A stretch of 64,000 bases of DNA from Thermoleophilaceae bacterium (lineage in GTDB: Bacteria; Actinomycetota; Thermoleophilia; Solirubrobacterales; Thermoleophilaceae): NCBI GenBank assembly GCA_030446485.1, contig JAUJNF010000001.1, forward strand, positions 413,864 through 477,863, written 5' to 3'. The translations under genes were made by a program, and so were the position numbers. Under the pieces are notes generated by a model. It did not search any database. It was not told where the DNA came from and saw only the letters and a program-made list of their open reading frames with translations. How positions within the stretch are numbered: position 1 is the first letter of the stretch; each line of letters opens with the position of its first letter. This document shows positions 18,262-27,165 of this stretch, in pieces.

Positions 18262-20490
18262 TCAGGCCTCGGCCACGGCCGGCCCGGAGCGCTCGAAGTC
18301 GGTTCTCGGCAGCACGCGCGCCAGGGGACGCGGCAGCCACCAGTTCCAACGCCCCATGAGCTCCATGGTGGCCGGGACCAGCACGAGGCGCACGAGCGTG
18401 GCGTCGAGCGCGATGGCCACCGCCAGGCCGAGCCCGATCTCCTTGATCGACGGAACGCCGGTGCCCGCGAAGACCGCGAACACCGCCACCATGATCAACG
18501 CCGCGCTGGTGATCGTGCCGGCGCTCGCCCGCAGCCCCTCGCCGACGGCCCGCCGGGTGTCGCCCGTGGCGTCGTAGCGCTCACGGACCCGTGACAGCAG
18601 GAACACCTCATAGTCCATCGACAGGCCGAAGACGATCGCCAGGAGGAACGGCGGCGTCATCGTGTTCACGTAGCCGAGCGATTGGAAGCCCAGGAAGCCG
18701 TCCAGCCAGCCCCACTGGAAGACCGCTACGAGCACGCCGTAGGCCGCCGCCACCGAGAGCAGGTTCATGACCACCGCCTTCAGCGGCAGGAGCACCGAGC
18801 GCAGCAGCACGAGCAGCGCGAGGTAGCTGAAGGCCATGACGAACAGCAGGATCTTCCACATCGAGCCCGACACGAGGTCCTTGAAGTCCTCCACCTGCGC
18901 GGTGGCGCCCCCGACGTCCACACGCGCCACCCGGTCGAGCCGGCCTGCCGCGCGCAGCTCGTCCACCAGCGCACGTGCCTGCGGGCTCTCGGGGTCGTGC
19001 CGGGGCGTGGCGGAGATCAGCACCGCGGATCCGTCACCGTTGGGGCGCGGGGGCGCGACCGAGGCCACCTCGCGCCTGCTCGAGAGCCACGTCGTGTAGC
19101 CCGCCACCGCGCCGCGGTTCGTCGCGGTGGTCATGTCGCCCTCGCGAAAGCGGACCATCACCTGCACGGGGCCGGCGGCCCCCGGGCCGGCCGTGCGGGC
19201 GGCCAGCTCAGAGCCCACCCGCGTCTCGTTGTCCGCGGGGAACTGGCGCAGGGCACCGTCGCCCCATTCGAGCGATAGGGCGGGCACAGCCAGCAGCAGC
19301 AGCGTGCCCGCCGAGAGCGCGGCGGCCACCACCGGCCGGCGCATCACGCGGTCGGTCCACCGCTGCCAGAAGTCGGTCCGCGCCCGGCCCGGGCTCGTCG
19401 ATCCGCGGCGACGGGGAAGGTTGCGCCACGCGCGCAGGACGAGCCCGGTGATCGTGGCGACACGCCCGCGGGCGTAGGCCCGGTGACCGAGCACCCGCAC
19501 GACGGCCGGAAGCAGGGTCACCGCCGCGAGGATCGACACGGCCACCACCACGATCGCCCCCATCGCCATCGAGCGGATGGTGGTGGAGCTCACGAGGAAG
19601 AGGCCGGCGAGCGAGATCATGACCGTCAGCCCCGAGAAGGCGACCGCCAGGCCGGACGTGCGCATGGCGGTGCGCTGAGCGTCGTCGGGCGAGGCGCCCG
19701 CGCAGATCTCCTCCCGGTAGCGGGCCAGCACGAACAGCGAGTAGTCCACGGCCACGCCGATGCCGATCATCGAGGCCACGTTGGTCACGAACACCGACAT
19801 GTCGGTGGCCTGGGACAGGAAGAAGATGCCCGCGCCGGTGATGAGGACGCTGGCGAACCCGAGCAGCAGCGGCAGCGCAGCCGCGGCCAGGGAGCCGAAC
19901 ACCGCCAGCAGGATGAGCAGCACGATCGGGAAGCCCGTGGTCTCGGCGGCCTCGAGATCCTCCTTGCTCAGGTCCTGCATGCCGGCCCAGAGGGCCTGCT
20001 GGCCCACGAGGTACGGCTCGACACCGTCGCGTGGGCCCCTGCCGGCTCCGAGCTCCTCGCGCAGGTCCACGGCGAGGTCGGCGGTCTGGTCCGAGGTGCC
20101 GGACACCGCGAGAGGGACGAGCACCGGCCCGTCCCCCGCCGCGGCGCGCTTGGCGGCCGCCTCGGCGCGGCCGCTCAGGTCCGCATGGGGCAGACGGGCG
20201 ACGGTCTCGTCCACCCGGTCAATCGCACGGCGCACGGCGGCAGCGTCACCATCGCCGCGCCGCACGAGCACCACGGTGAGCTCGTCGCTGCCCGCTCCCG
20301 CGAAGCCCTCGTGCTCCCCGTCGACGGCCTCCGACCCTGAGCCGGGCACCGAGAAGCCGCCGCTCGTGAGGTTCTCGGTCTGCCGCGCGGCAAACGGCGC
20401 CGACACCAACAGCAGCGCGACCCACGCGACGATCACCCACCGCCGCCGCGACTTGACGAACCCACTCAGACGATCCATGGCCTGTTGCAT
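18262..20490 (-). CDS. MMPL-family (RND superfamily) membrane transporter
   Basis: The 742-residue protein has two repeats, each with one membrane helix, a large extracellular loop and five further helices, as in MmpL lipid and drug exporters. Recognisable segments are SRRRWVIVAWVALLLVSAPF at the start, ASMIGIGVAVDYSLFVLARY and AIVFGLSMDYEVFLLSRVRE. The duplicated DYSLF/DYEVF aspartate-tyrosine motifs are the proton-relay region. I start at ATG 20490 because GGAGG lies 7 bases before it. A palindrome at 20512-20530 matches one in front of the neighbouring TetR gene, implying repression by that protein. Confidence 0.93.
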   Translation of the reverse strand: MQQAMDRLSGFVKSRRRWVIVAWVALLLVSAPFAARQTENLTSGGFSVPGSGSEAVDGEHEGFAGAGSDELTVVLVRRGDGDAAAVRRAIDRVDETVARLPHADLSGRAEAAAKRAAAGDGPVLVPLAVSGTSDQTADLAVDLREELGAGRGPRDGVEPYLVGQQALWAGMQDLSKEDLEAAETTGFPIVLLILLAVFGSLAAAALPLLLGFASVLITGAGIFFLSQATDMSVFVTNVASMIGIGVAVDYSLFVLARYREEICAGASPDDAQRTAMRTSGLAVAFSGLTVMISLAGLFLVSSTTIRSMAMGAIVVVAVSILAAVTLLPAVVRVLGHRAYARGRVATITGLVLRAWRNLPRRRGSTSPGRARTDFWQRWTDRVMRRPVVAAALSAGTLLLLAVPALSLEWGDGALRQFPADNETRVGSELAARTAGPGAAGPVQVMVRFREGDMTTATNRGAVAGYTTWLSSRREVASVAPPRPNGDGSAVLISATPRHDPESPQARALVDELRAAGRLDRVARVDVGGATAQVEDFKDLVSGSMWKILLFVMAFSYLALLVLLRSVLLPLKAVVMNLLSVAAAYGVLVAVFQWGWLDGFLGFQSLGYVNTMTPPFLLAIVFGLSMDYEVFLLSRVRERYDATGDTRRAVGEGLRASAGTITSAALIMVAVFAVFAGTGVPSIKEIGLGLAVAIALDATLVRLVLVPATMELMGRWNWWLPRPLARVLPRTDFERSGPAVAEA

Positions 20491-20511
20491 GTCGACCCTC
20501 CTAAGCGCCTC

Positions 20512-20530
20512 TGACTGGCCAGCCAGCCAG
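20512..20530. promoter_or_regulatory. Putative TetR operator upstream of the MMPL gene
   Basis: TGACTGGCCAGCCAGCCAG lies 22 bases before the MMPL start. It differs at only two of 19 positions from the sequence at 21256-21274 (read on the minus strand) before the tetR gene. The core is an inverted repeat around GGCCAGCC/GGCCGGCC. Confidence 0.7.
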
Positions 20531-20630
20531 CCTTTCTGGAGGCTAGGCCGCGGGGACTCGCCGCGTGTGTGAGGACGGTCACTCAAACGGCGTCGTCAGG
20601 ACAACGCCGGCTCGGCCCGTCGCGCGCCCG

Positions 20631-21245
20631 TCAGCCGCCCAGCAGGTACCTCGCGGTGAGCGCGCCGGCGGCGAACGCCTCCCGGCTGTCCCACCCGGGA
20701 TCCGACAACCGCTGGAGTGCCATGCCGTCCGCTAGTGCGAACAGGATCGACGCCACCGCCTCCGCGTCGCCGCGGAGCGCCACGATCCCCTCGTGCTCCT
20801 TCTCGCGGAGCGCGGCGCCCACCTGCTCGCGCACGCGCCGGTAGAGCTCGGCCATCTCGGTCTGCATCTCCTCGTGGTGGCGCGAGGCGCTGAACATCTC
20901 GTAGATGAGCGCGGGGTCGTCGCTCTCGTCCTGGTCGAGGAAGGCCTCGAGCGAGGTCACGAGCACGTCCACGATCGCCTCGAGCGAATCCGCACGCGCG
21001 AGCTGCTGCTCCAAAGCGGCCAGCCGGAGATCGCAGTCATGGCGCACCACCTCGGCGAGCAGCCTCTCCTTCGACCCGAAGTAGTAGTGCAGGAGACCGC
21101 GCGAGACGCCCGCCTCCTGGGCCACCTGGTCGAAGGTGGAGCCCGACGCGCCACGCGCGCCGACGCTCGAGCGCATGGCCGCGATGATCCGCTGCGCCTT
21201 GTCGCCGGCGAGCTTGCGCTCTGGTGTCCGGACGCTGGCGTCCAC
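20631..21245 (-). CDS. TetR/AcrR-family transcriptional repressor
   Basis: A 204-residue repressor with an N-terminal helix-turn-helix (STFDQVAQEAGVSRGLLHYY, then FGSKERLLAEVV) and a helical ligand domain. I start at GTG 21245, since upstream sequence in frame is derived from the TTGGCAG-type repeat and is not protein-like. The gene is 140 bases upstream of the MMPL exporter in the same direction, and the two share an operator-like 19-mer, so it probably represses itself and the exporter until a toxic or lipidic ligand binds. Confidence 0.9.
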   Translation of the reverse strand: MDASVRTPERKLAGDKAQRIIAAMRSSVGARGASGSTFDQVAQEAGVSRGLLHYYFGSKERLLAEVVRHDCDLRLAALEQQLARADSLEAIVDVLVTSLEAFLDQDESDDPALIYEMFSASRHHEEMQTEMAELYRRVREQVGAALREKEHEGIVALRGDAEAVASILFALADGMALQRLSDPGWDSREAFAAGALTARYLLGG

Positions 21246-21255
21246 GGCTCCAACC

Positions 21256-21274
21256 CTAGCTGGCCGGCCAGTCA
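21256..21274. promoter_or_regulatory. Putative TetR autoregulatory operator
   Basis: On the minus strand this reads TGACTGGCCGGCCAGCTAG, starting 11 bases upstream of the tetR GTG. Its central 12 bases (CTGGCCGGCCAG) are a perfect palindrome. It matches 17 of 19 bases of the site before the MMPL gene. Confidence 0.7.
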
Positions 21275-21278
21275 GGCT

Positions 21279-21393
21279 GGGTTGGCAGTTGGCGGATTGG
21301 CAGTTGGCGGGAGCTGACCGTCGCCGGCGCTGCATTCGCCGTTGCCAACTGCCTACTGCCAACTGCCTACTGCCTACTGCCTACTGCCAACCC
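21279..21393. repeat. TTGGCAG / ACTGCC repeat cluster forming a large inverted repeat
   Basis: The left arm has GGGTTGGCAGT plus tandem TTGGCAGTTGGCGG units. The right arm has repeated (T)ACTGCC(A/T) heptamers and octamers ending in ACTGCCAACCC, the exact complement of the left end (21279-21289 with 21383-21393). The whole could fold as a long hairpin between the tetR gene and the gene ending at 21466. Such short-unit arrays occur between genes in several environmental genomes; their role is not known to me. Confidence 0.75.
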
Positions 21394-21407
21394 TTCAAAG
21401 CCGGACC

Positions 21408-21438
21408 CAGAAAGCAGAAAGGCGCCGCGAGGGCGCCT
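21408..21438 (-). terminator. Intrinsic terminator after the 21466-21912 gene
   Basis: Read on the minus strand, a 7-bp stem AGGCGCC/GGCGCCT with a 5-base loop is followed by TTTCTGCTTTC, starting 28 bases past the gene's stop codon. This is one of the few classical U-tract terminators in the window. Confidence 0.7.
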
Positions 21439-21465
21439 CTCTTAGCAGCCGGGAGTCGTCAAGAA

Positions 21466-21912
21466 CTACGCCGGCGGCGCCACCGGCTCGACCGGCTCGA
21501 CCGGTGCGTCGGGGATGGTGGTCGAGGTGTACTCGAACTCCTCCTCGGCGCCGAACAGGGCGTCCAGCACCTTGTTGCGCAGGCTTTCACTCGCCACCAG
21601 CGCGCCCACCGCGCCCACGACCAGAAGCAGGAGGAGCCGCGGGCCGCGGCTCTTCTTCTTGGCGCCGCGCAGGGTGTCGGCCGCGTCGCGCAGTGAGTGG
21701 ACCGCCGCGCGAAGCTCCTTCTGGGTCTTCTTGTCGTCGAGCAGCGCCGTGGCCGGCCCCTTGCCGTTCGACATGCGCCCGTAGGCCCTGCGGCTCGACT
21801 CGTACGCCGTGCGCAGGTTGTCGCGAAGGTCCTCGTCCTCCAGCAGTTGGTGCAGATAGGGGTTGTTGCGGGCCGCCTGCCCCGCCGCAACCGCTCGGTT
21901 CTTCGATGCCAT
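21466..21912 (-). CDS. Conserved small membrane protein of unknown function
   Basis: A 148-residue protein starting at ATG 21912 (MASKNRAVAA). A soluble helical N-terminus (YLHQLLEDEDLRDNLRTAYE, then KKTQKELRAAVHSLRDAADT) precedes a basic patch KKKSRGPR and a membrane helix at about 90-108 (LLLLLVVGAVGALVA), ending with acidic, Pro/Val-rich residues. Proteins with this layout are common in actinomycetes but have no known function. It stands alone between the lon operon and the repeat cluster. Confidence 0.75.
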   Translation of the reverse strand: MASKNRAVAAGQAARNNPYLHQLLEDEDLRDNLRTAYESSRRAYGRMSNGKGPATALLDDKKTQKELRAAVHSLRDAADTLRGAKKKSRGPRLLLLLVVGAVGALVASESLRNKVLDALFGAEEEFEYTSTTIPDAPVEPVEPVAPPA

Positions 21913-22022
21913 CGCTCTCCTCGGGGTCCGCTTACGCTGAGGGCGAGCATACCCGGGTTGGGCCCTGCGGGACACCCCGCGTACGCGCGAAGGCGCAGCA
22001 GGTCCAGGCGAAGTCGAAGGGC

Positions 22023-24461
22023 TCAGCGCGAGCGCGCGGCCAGCGGCTCGCGGGAGCGCCCCGCCGAGCGCCGGCCGGCGAGCGCCGTGACGCCGCCCTC
22101 CAGCGCCTCGTGCAGCACCCGGTCCACGTGCTCGGCGAACACGAACTCCATGCCCTCCAGCAGGTGCGGCGGGAAGTCGTCGAGGTCCGACTCGTTGAGC
22201 TTCGGCGCGATCACCCGGGTGATCCCTGCGCGCTGGGCGGCGAGCGCCTTCTCCTTGAGCCCGCCGATGGGCAGCACCTGCCCGGTGAGGGTCAGCTCGC
22301 CGGTCATCGCGGTGTCGGAGCGCACGGCGCGCTGGGTAACGAGCGACACCAGGGCGCTCGCCATCGTCACGCCGGCACTCGGACCGTCCTTGGGGATGGC
22401 GCCGGCCGGCACGTGCACGTGCACGTCGTGCGAGGTGAACCAGTCGTCCGGCACCTCGGCGCCCCAGCGGGCCGCGTTGGCCTTCACGTAGGAGAACGCG
22501 GCCGCGGCCGACTCACGCATCACGTCGCCGAGCTGCCCGGTGATCTGCAGCTCGCCGTCGCCGGGGAAGGCGGTGGCCTCCACGAACAGCACGTCCCCGC
22601 CCACGGGAGTCCAGGCGAGGCCCGTGGCCACGCCCGCGTCGCTCGTCCGGCGACGGACGTCGGAGAGGAACCGCCTGCGGCCGAGCAGCTCGGTGACGGT
22701 CTTCGCCCGAATCGTGCGCTTGCGCTTGCGCGTGCCCTCGGCGTACTCGCGCGCCACCTTGCGGCACACCGCGCCGATCTCGCGCTCGAGGTTCCTGACG
22801 CCGGCCTCGCGCGTGTAGGCGTCGATGATCAGCCGCAGCGCGTCCTCGGTGAACTCGATCCTCGTCGGCCGGAGGCCATTGCGCTCGATCTGGCGGGGCA
22901 CGAGATAGCGCAGGGCGATCTGCAGCTTCTCCTCCTCCGTGTAGCCGGCGAGCTGGATCACCTCCATGCGATCGCGGAGGGGGCCGGGAATCGGCTCGAG
23001 CTGGTTGGCGGTGGTCACGAACATCACGTGGGACAGGTCCACCGACAGGTCCAGGTAGTGGTCGCGGAAGGCGGTGTTCTGCTCGGGGTCGAGCACCTCG
23101 AGCATGGCGCTCGCGGGATCGCCGCGGAAGTCGGAGCCCATCTTGTCGATCTCGTCGATCATCAGGACCGGGTTGTTGGACTCCGCGTCCCGAAGGGCAC
23201 GGATGATCGTGCCGGGCATCGCGCCCACGTAGGTGCGCCGGTGGCCGCGGATCTCCGACTCGTCACGCACGCCGCCCACCGAGATGCGCTCGAAGTTGCG
23301 GCCCATCGCCGCCGCGATCGAGCGGCCGAGCGAGGTCTTGCCCACCCCGGGCGGTCCGACGAAGCACAGAATCGACGAGCCCACCTCCGGATTCAGCTTG
23401 CGCACCGCAAGGAACTCGAGGATGCGGTCCTTCACCTTGTCGATGTCGAAGTGGTCGCGGTCGAGCACCTCGCGCGCGTCCTTGAGGTCGAGACGGTCCT
23501 CGGTGGCCTTCGACCACGGCACCGCGACGATCCACTCGAGGTAGCTGCGAATGACCCCGTGCTCGGCCGATTGCGGCGGCATGCGCTCGAAGCGCGAGAG
23601 CTCGCGCTCGGCCTGCTTGCGGGCGTGCTCGGGGAGTCCGGCGGCCTCCACCTGCTCGCGCAGCTCCTGAGCCTCGGCCTGCGCCTCGTCCACCTCGCCG
23701 AGCTCCTCCTGGATCGCCTTCATCTGCTGGCGCAGGAAGTACTCGCGCTGGTTCTTCTCCATGCCCTCCTGCACCTCGGTCTGGATGCGGGCCCCCACCG
23801 AGATGAGGTCGAGCTCACGGGCCAGGATCTCGGAGAGGCGGCGCAGCCGGCGTCCGACGTCGCGCTCCTCGAGCAGCGCCTGCTTGTCCTCCACCTTGAT
23901 CCGCAGGGCGCCCGCGATCATGTGCCCGAGCTCGGCGGGGTCGTCGACGTTGGCCAGCGCCATCGAGAGCTCCTCGGGGAGGTAGGGCACCTGGCGGATG
24001 ATCTGGCCGAACGTGTTCTGCACGTTGCGGGTGAGCGCCTCGAGCTCGGCCGACTGCTTGAGGACGTCCGGCAGCTCGGTGACGCCGGCGACGAGGTAGG
24101 GCTGCTCGGCCACAAACTCGTCGATGCGCACCCGTTGGGCGCCCTGCACGAGGATGCGGAGCGTGCCGTCGGGCACCTTCAGCATCCGCGCCACGGCACC
24201 GGCCACGCCGACCCGGTAGAGATCGTCGGGCCCGGGCGTCTCGATGTCGCCGTCCTTGGAGGCCACCATCGCCAGCATGCGGTTGCCGCCCAGCACGTCG
24301 TTCACGAGCTGGATGGAGCGCTCCTGGCCGATCGCCAGCGGGGTGAGCGTGTCCGGGAACGTGACGGTCTCCTTGAGCGGGAGCACGGGCAGGCCCTCGG
24401 GCAGCGTTCCCTCGATGGGCGCTTCCTGGGTTCCGCCCACCGGCGCGATCGAGATGCTCAC
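22023..24461 (-). CDS. lon: ATP-dependent protease La
   Basis: Lon degrades damaged and short-lived regulatory proteins. The 812-residue protein has the LON substrate domain (LPVLPLKETVTFPDTLTPLA), a coiled-coil middle region, the AAA+ Walker A FVGPPGVGKTSLGRSIAAAM and Walker B LMIDEIDKMG. The protease domain has the catalytic serine in PKDGPSAGVTMA and the lysine in GGLKEKALAA. It starts at GTG 24461 and overlaps the hsp20 stop as GTGA. Pairing a holdase chaperone with Lon suggests a shared heat-stress operon; I could not identify a HAIR or CIRCE element upstream. Confidence 0.97.
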   Translation of the reverse strand: MSISIAPVGGTQEAPIEGTLPEGLPVLPLKETVTFPDTLTPLAIGQERSIQLVNDVLGGNRMLAMVASKDGDIETPGPDDLYRVGVAGAVARMLKVPDGTLRILVQGAQRVRIDEFVAEQPYLVAGVTELPDVLKQSAELEALTRNVQNTFGQIIRQVPYLPEELSMALANVDDPAELGHMIAGALRIKVEDKQALLEERDVGRRLRRLSEILARELDLISVGARIQTEVQEGMEKNQREYFLRQQMKAIQEELGEVDEAQAEAQELREQVEAAGLPEHARKQAERELSRFERMPPQSAEHGVIRSYLEWIVAVPWSKATEDRLDLKDAREVLDRDHFDIDKVKDRILEFLAVRKLNPEVGSSILCFVGPPGVGKTSLGRSIAAAMGRNFERISVGGVRDESEIRGHRRTYVGAMPGTIIRALRDAESNNPVLMIDEIDKMGSDFRGDPASAMLEVLDPEQNTAFRDHYLDLSVDLSHVMFVTTANQLEPIPGPLRDRMEVIQLAGYTEEEKLQIALRYLVPRQIERNGLRPTRIEFTEDALRLIIDAYTREAGVRNLEREIGAVCRKVAREYAEGTRKRKRTIRAKTVTELLGRRRFLSDVRRRTSDAGVATGLAWTPVGGDVLFVEATAFPGDGELQITGQLGDVMRESAAAAFSYVKANAARWGAEVPDDWFTSHDVHVHVPAGAIPKDGPSAGVTMASALVSLVTQRAVRSDTAMTGELTLTGQVLPIGGLKEKALAAQRAGITRVIAPKLNESDLDDFPPHLLEGMEFVFAEHVDRVLHEALEGGVTALAGRRSAGRSREPLAARSR

Positions 24462-24916
24462 GCGGAGTCGCCGTCGCCCGGCGCCCGGATCGGAACGCTC
24501 CGCGGCACCTCTTCGCGCTGCACCACGGGAATCTCGACCCGCAGGATGCCCTCTTCATAGGTGGCCGTGGCGTTCTCCCCCTCCACGTCCACGCCCAGCT
24601 CGATCACCCGCCGGAAGTGGCCCTGCGGGATCTCGACCTGCTGGTACAGGCGGCCCTCCGCCTCGCGACCGCGACGCTCGCCGGCCAGCACGAGCTGCCG
24701 CCCCCTGATCTCGAGTCCGACCTCCGAGATGTCGATGCCCGCCAGCTCGGCGCGGACGATGGCGCGCGGCGGATCGCCGCAGTAGTACACGTCCACGTGG
24801 GGGGAGAAGCCCTGCCGGGCGGCGAACCCCGCGCGCTCGAAGACGTCGCCGAAGAGCTCGTCCATCTCGCGGCGCATGCGCTCGAAGTTGGCGAAGGGGT
24901 CTCGGCTGGGAGTCAC
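24458..24916 (-). CDS. Hsp20/alpha-crystallin family small heat-shock protein
   Basis: The 152-residue protein has the alpha-crystallin domain at about 45-140 (VYYCGDPPRAIVRAELAGID, then GLEIRGRQLVLAGERR and YEEGILRVEIPVV with the GxLxV-type end motif). The start at GTG 24916 (VTPSRDPFANFERM) follows family length; the upstream open frame is antisense noise. It is the first gene of an operon with lon, coupled by a 4-base overlap. A cysteine pair is absent and only one Cys (YYC) is seen. Confidence 0.93.
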   Translation of the reverse strand: MTPSRDPFANFERMRREMDELFGDVFERAGFAARQGFSPHVDVYYCGDPPRAIVRAELAGIDISEVGLEIRGRQLVLAGERRGREAEGRLYQQVEIPQGHFRRVIELGVDVEGENATATYEEGILRVEIPVVQREEVPRSVPIRAPGDGDSA

Positions 24917-24935
24917 CGGTCGAGGGTAACCCCGG

Positions 24936-25733
24936 TCATACCTCGTAGACGGCGCCCGGCCTGGCGATCTCCACGTCAGCGCCGAAGCCCGCGGCCGCCT
25001 CCTTGCGAGCCCACAGGCTGTCGAGCTCATCGGACATGTGAGTGATGAGGAGCCGTTCGGCGCCCGCGGCGCGGCCGTGCTCGCCGGCTTCACGCGGCGT
25101 CAGGTGCCCGCGCTGGCCCGTCCGCTCGGGACGCGGCAATGTGCCCTCGAGAATCAGCAGGTCGGCACCCTGGGCGAAGCTCACGAGGCCGTCGTTGGGA
25201 CCGCTGTCGGCGCCGAACACGAGGAAGCTGCTGCCCTCGCTTCGGCGGCGCACGCCGATCGCGAACGTCTCCTTGAAGTGCGGGACCGGGTGGAAGGAGA
25301 AGCGCAGCGGCCCCACCTCGGGCTCAGAGTCGGGCGCGTACTCCTCGAGCGCGAACGCCGCCTCGATCAGGTCCTCGTTGCCCCACGCGCCCACCACGCG
25401 CCGAAAGGTCTCGGTGGCCCCGGGAGGCGCGACCAGGCGTGGCCGCGCCGGCTCCTCGGTGCCGGGCCAGCGATCGACCGGCACCGGCTGCTGGCGCGGC
25501 GCGTAGGTGAGGGCGTACGAGTACGGCACGAGGTCCAGGAAGTGGTCGGCGTGCAGGTGGGTGATCAGCACGGCGTCCACGCGCGTGTAGTCGCGGTAGC
25601 GGCGCAGCTTCGAGAAGACCCCGTTGCCGCAGTCGATCAGCACGGCAACGCCGTCCTCCTCGAGCAGGTAGCCCGAGCAGGCACCGTCGGCGTCCTGCCA
25701 CGAGGGTGACTTGCCGAGGACGGTCAGCCGCAA
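24936..25733 (-). CDS. Metallo-beta-lactamase-fold hydrolase (RNase Z-like)
   Basis: The 265-residue protein begins MRLTVLGKSPSWQDADGACS and carries the di-metal site THLHADHFLDLVP, a downstream histidine (HPVPHFKETF), the aspartate in FGADSGPN and a C-terminal ITHMSDE. These mark the RNase Z/ElaC-like branch of the fold. Without the RNase Z exosite it is more likely a phosphodiesterase or hydrolase on a small substrate. The ATG at 25733 fits the family. It is co-directional with hsp20-lon, 19 bases upstream. Confidence 0.85.
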   Translation of the reverse strand: MRLTVLGKSPSWQDADGACSGYLLEEDGVAVLIDCGNGVFSKLRRYRDYTRVDAVLITHLHADHFLDLVPYSYALTYAPRQQPVPVDRWPGTEEPARPRLVAPPGATETFRRVVGAWGNEDLIEAAFALEEYAPDSEPEVGPLRFSFHPVPHFKETFAIGVRRRSEGSSFLVFGADSGPNDGLVSFAQGADLLILEGTLPRPERTGQRGHLTPREAGEHGRAAGAERLLITHMSDELDSLWARKEAAAGFGADVEIARPGAVYEV

Positions 25734-25787
25734 AGTGCGGGAACCCTACCCGCCGCCGGCGCCGTTCGGCTGCGCGCGGGTGGGTCG

Positions 25788-25988
25788 CTACTGCGGCCGC
25801 GAGAACGCGTAGGTGGCGTGCGTGCGCTCGGACCGGAACACGAACGCGAGCTGCCGTTCGGGCCGTAGGCCGCGGTCGGCGGGCCGGAAGGTGGGACACG
25901 GCTCGGAGAGCTTGAGCGCGCACAGCATGTTCTGCTTGAAGTAGCACTCCGCGCAGCTCACGCGCTTCGCCTCGCCTGTCGCCAACAC
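25788..25988 (-). CDS. Small cysteine-containing protein of unknown function
   Basis: A 66-residue protein from GTG 25988 (VLATGEAKRVSC). Four cysteines, CAEC-x8-C-x7-C (CAECYFKQNMLCALKLSEPC), could bind a metal, followed by PTFRPADRGLRPERQLAFVF. I know no family, although short proteins with this pattern recur in actinomycetes. It ends 54 bases before the metallo-hydrolase start, in the same direction. Confidence 0.6.
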   Translation of the reverse strand: MLATGEAKRVSCAECYFKQNMLCALKLSEPCPTFRPADRGLRPERQLAFVFRSERTHATYAFSRPQ

Positions 25989-26250
25989 GCCCCCCTCGTC
26001 CGTGCTTTCCCGCCCCCTCGGCGGACGCGTCGGAGCTTGCCGCAAGCGAGCCGTCGGGGGAAGGGCCCGTTCTCGCAAATGGCGGCCTTTCGTGCTTCCT
26101 GCAAGGAGCAGATTTTTCGGTCGTACGCGCGCAGGTAGCGGGCTTTTCCGGGGGGCGAGTTTTCACGATGGGTCCCCTTGGCACTGGTTGGCCTGCGCCC
26201 GGCACCGCTCCCGCGCCGTAGGGAAGAGCGTGAGTCGCGAGACTGAGGGC

Positions 26251-27165
26251 ATGGAGCTCGTCACCGGTGCCACCGGCTACGTGGGCGGCCGGCTGGTCGT
26301 GCGCCTCGCCGGCGAGGCGCGGCCCGTGCGTGCGCTGGCCCGCGACCCGTCGAGGCTTGACGTGCCGGCCGGGGTGGAGGTCGCCCGCGCGGACCTGCTT
26401 AGCGGCGCCGGGCTCGAGGCGGCGCTCGAGGGCTGCGCCACCGCGTACTACCTGGTGCACTCGATGGAGGCCGCAGACGACGGCGACTTCGCCGCTCGCG
26501 AGCGTCGTGCGGCCGAGCGCTTCGGGGCCACCGCGCGAGCCGCCGGAGTCGAGCGGATCGTGTACCTCGGAGGGCTCGTGCCACGGGACCCGCGCTCCTC
26601 GGCCCATCTTCGCTCGCGCCTTGCGGTCGAGGAGATCCTGCTCGACGCGGTGCCCGGCTCGACGGCCCTGCGGGCGTCGATCGTGATCGGCGCTCGCTCG
26701 TCCTCGTTCCGGATGCTCGTCCGGCTGATCGAGCGGCTACGCGTCCTGCCCTTCCCGGCGTGGCACGAGCGGCGCACGCAGCCGATCGACGAGCGCGATG
26801 CCATCGAGTACCTCGCACGCACTCCCCTGAGCCCGGCGGCGGCCGGACGATCGCTCGACATAGCGGGGCCCGACGTGCTCAGCTACGGCGCGATGGTCGA
26901 GCGCATCGCGGAGCTCATGGGGGTGGCGCGCACGCCCGTCGGCCTCGGCCTATCGCTCACTCCGGCGGCCAGCGCCGTGGTCGCTGCAATCGTCGAGCAG
27001 CCGCCGGAGCTCGTGCGCCCGCTGATGGAGAGCCTCGAGCACGACCTGCTGCCCCGCGACGACGCCGCCCACGGGGTCTACGGCCTGCGCCTGCGGTCCT
27101 TCGCCCGGGCCGTCGAGCACGCGCTGCACGAGTGGGAGTCGACCGAGCCGCTGGCGGCCCGATGA
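26251..27165 (+). CDS. NAD(P)-binding SDR-like epimerase/reductase
   Basis: The protein opens with the Rossmann signature MELVTGATGYVGGRLVVRLA (GATGYVG) and continues like atypical short-chain dehydrogenases of the NmrA/NDUFA9-like or YbjT type: CATAYYLVHSME, then ERIVYLGGLVPRD and LRSRLAVEEIL. Its substrate is unknown. ATG 26251 is the family-like start; a GTG at 26230 would add seven residues. It overlaps the SRPBCC gene as ATGA, so both are made together, a pairing also seen in other genomes. Confidence 0.85.
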   Translation: MELVTGATGYVGGRLVVRLAGEARPVRALARDPSRLDVPAGVEVARADLLSGAGLEAALEGCATAYYLVHSMEAADDGDFAARERRAAERFGATARAAGVERIVYLGGLVPRDPRSSAHLRSRLAVEEILLDAVPGSTALRASIVIGARSSSFRMLVRLIERLRVLPFPAWHERRTQPIDERDAIEYLARTPLSPAAAGRSLDIAGPDVLSYGAMVERIAELMGVARTPVGLGLSLTPAASAVVAAIVEQPPELVRPLMESLEHDLLPRDDAAHGVYGLRLRSFARAVEHALHEWESTEPLAAR

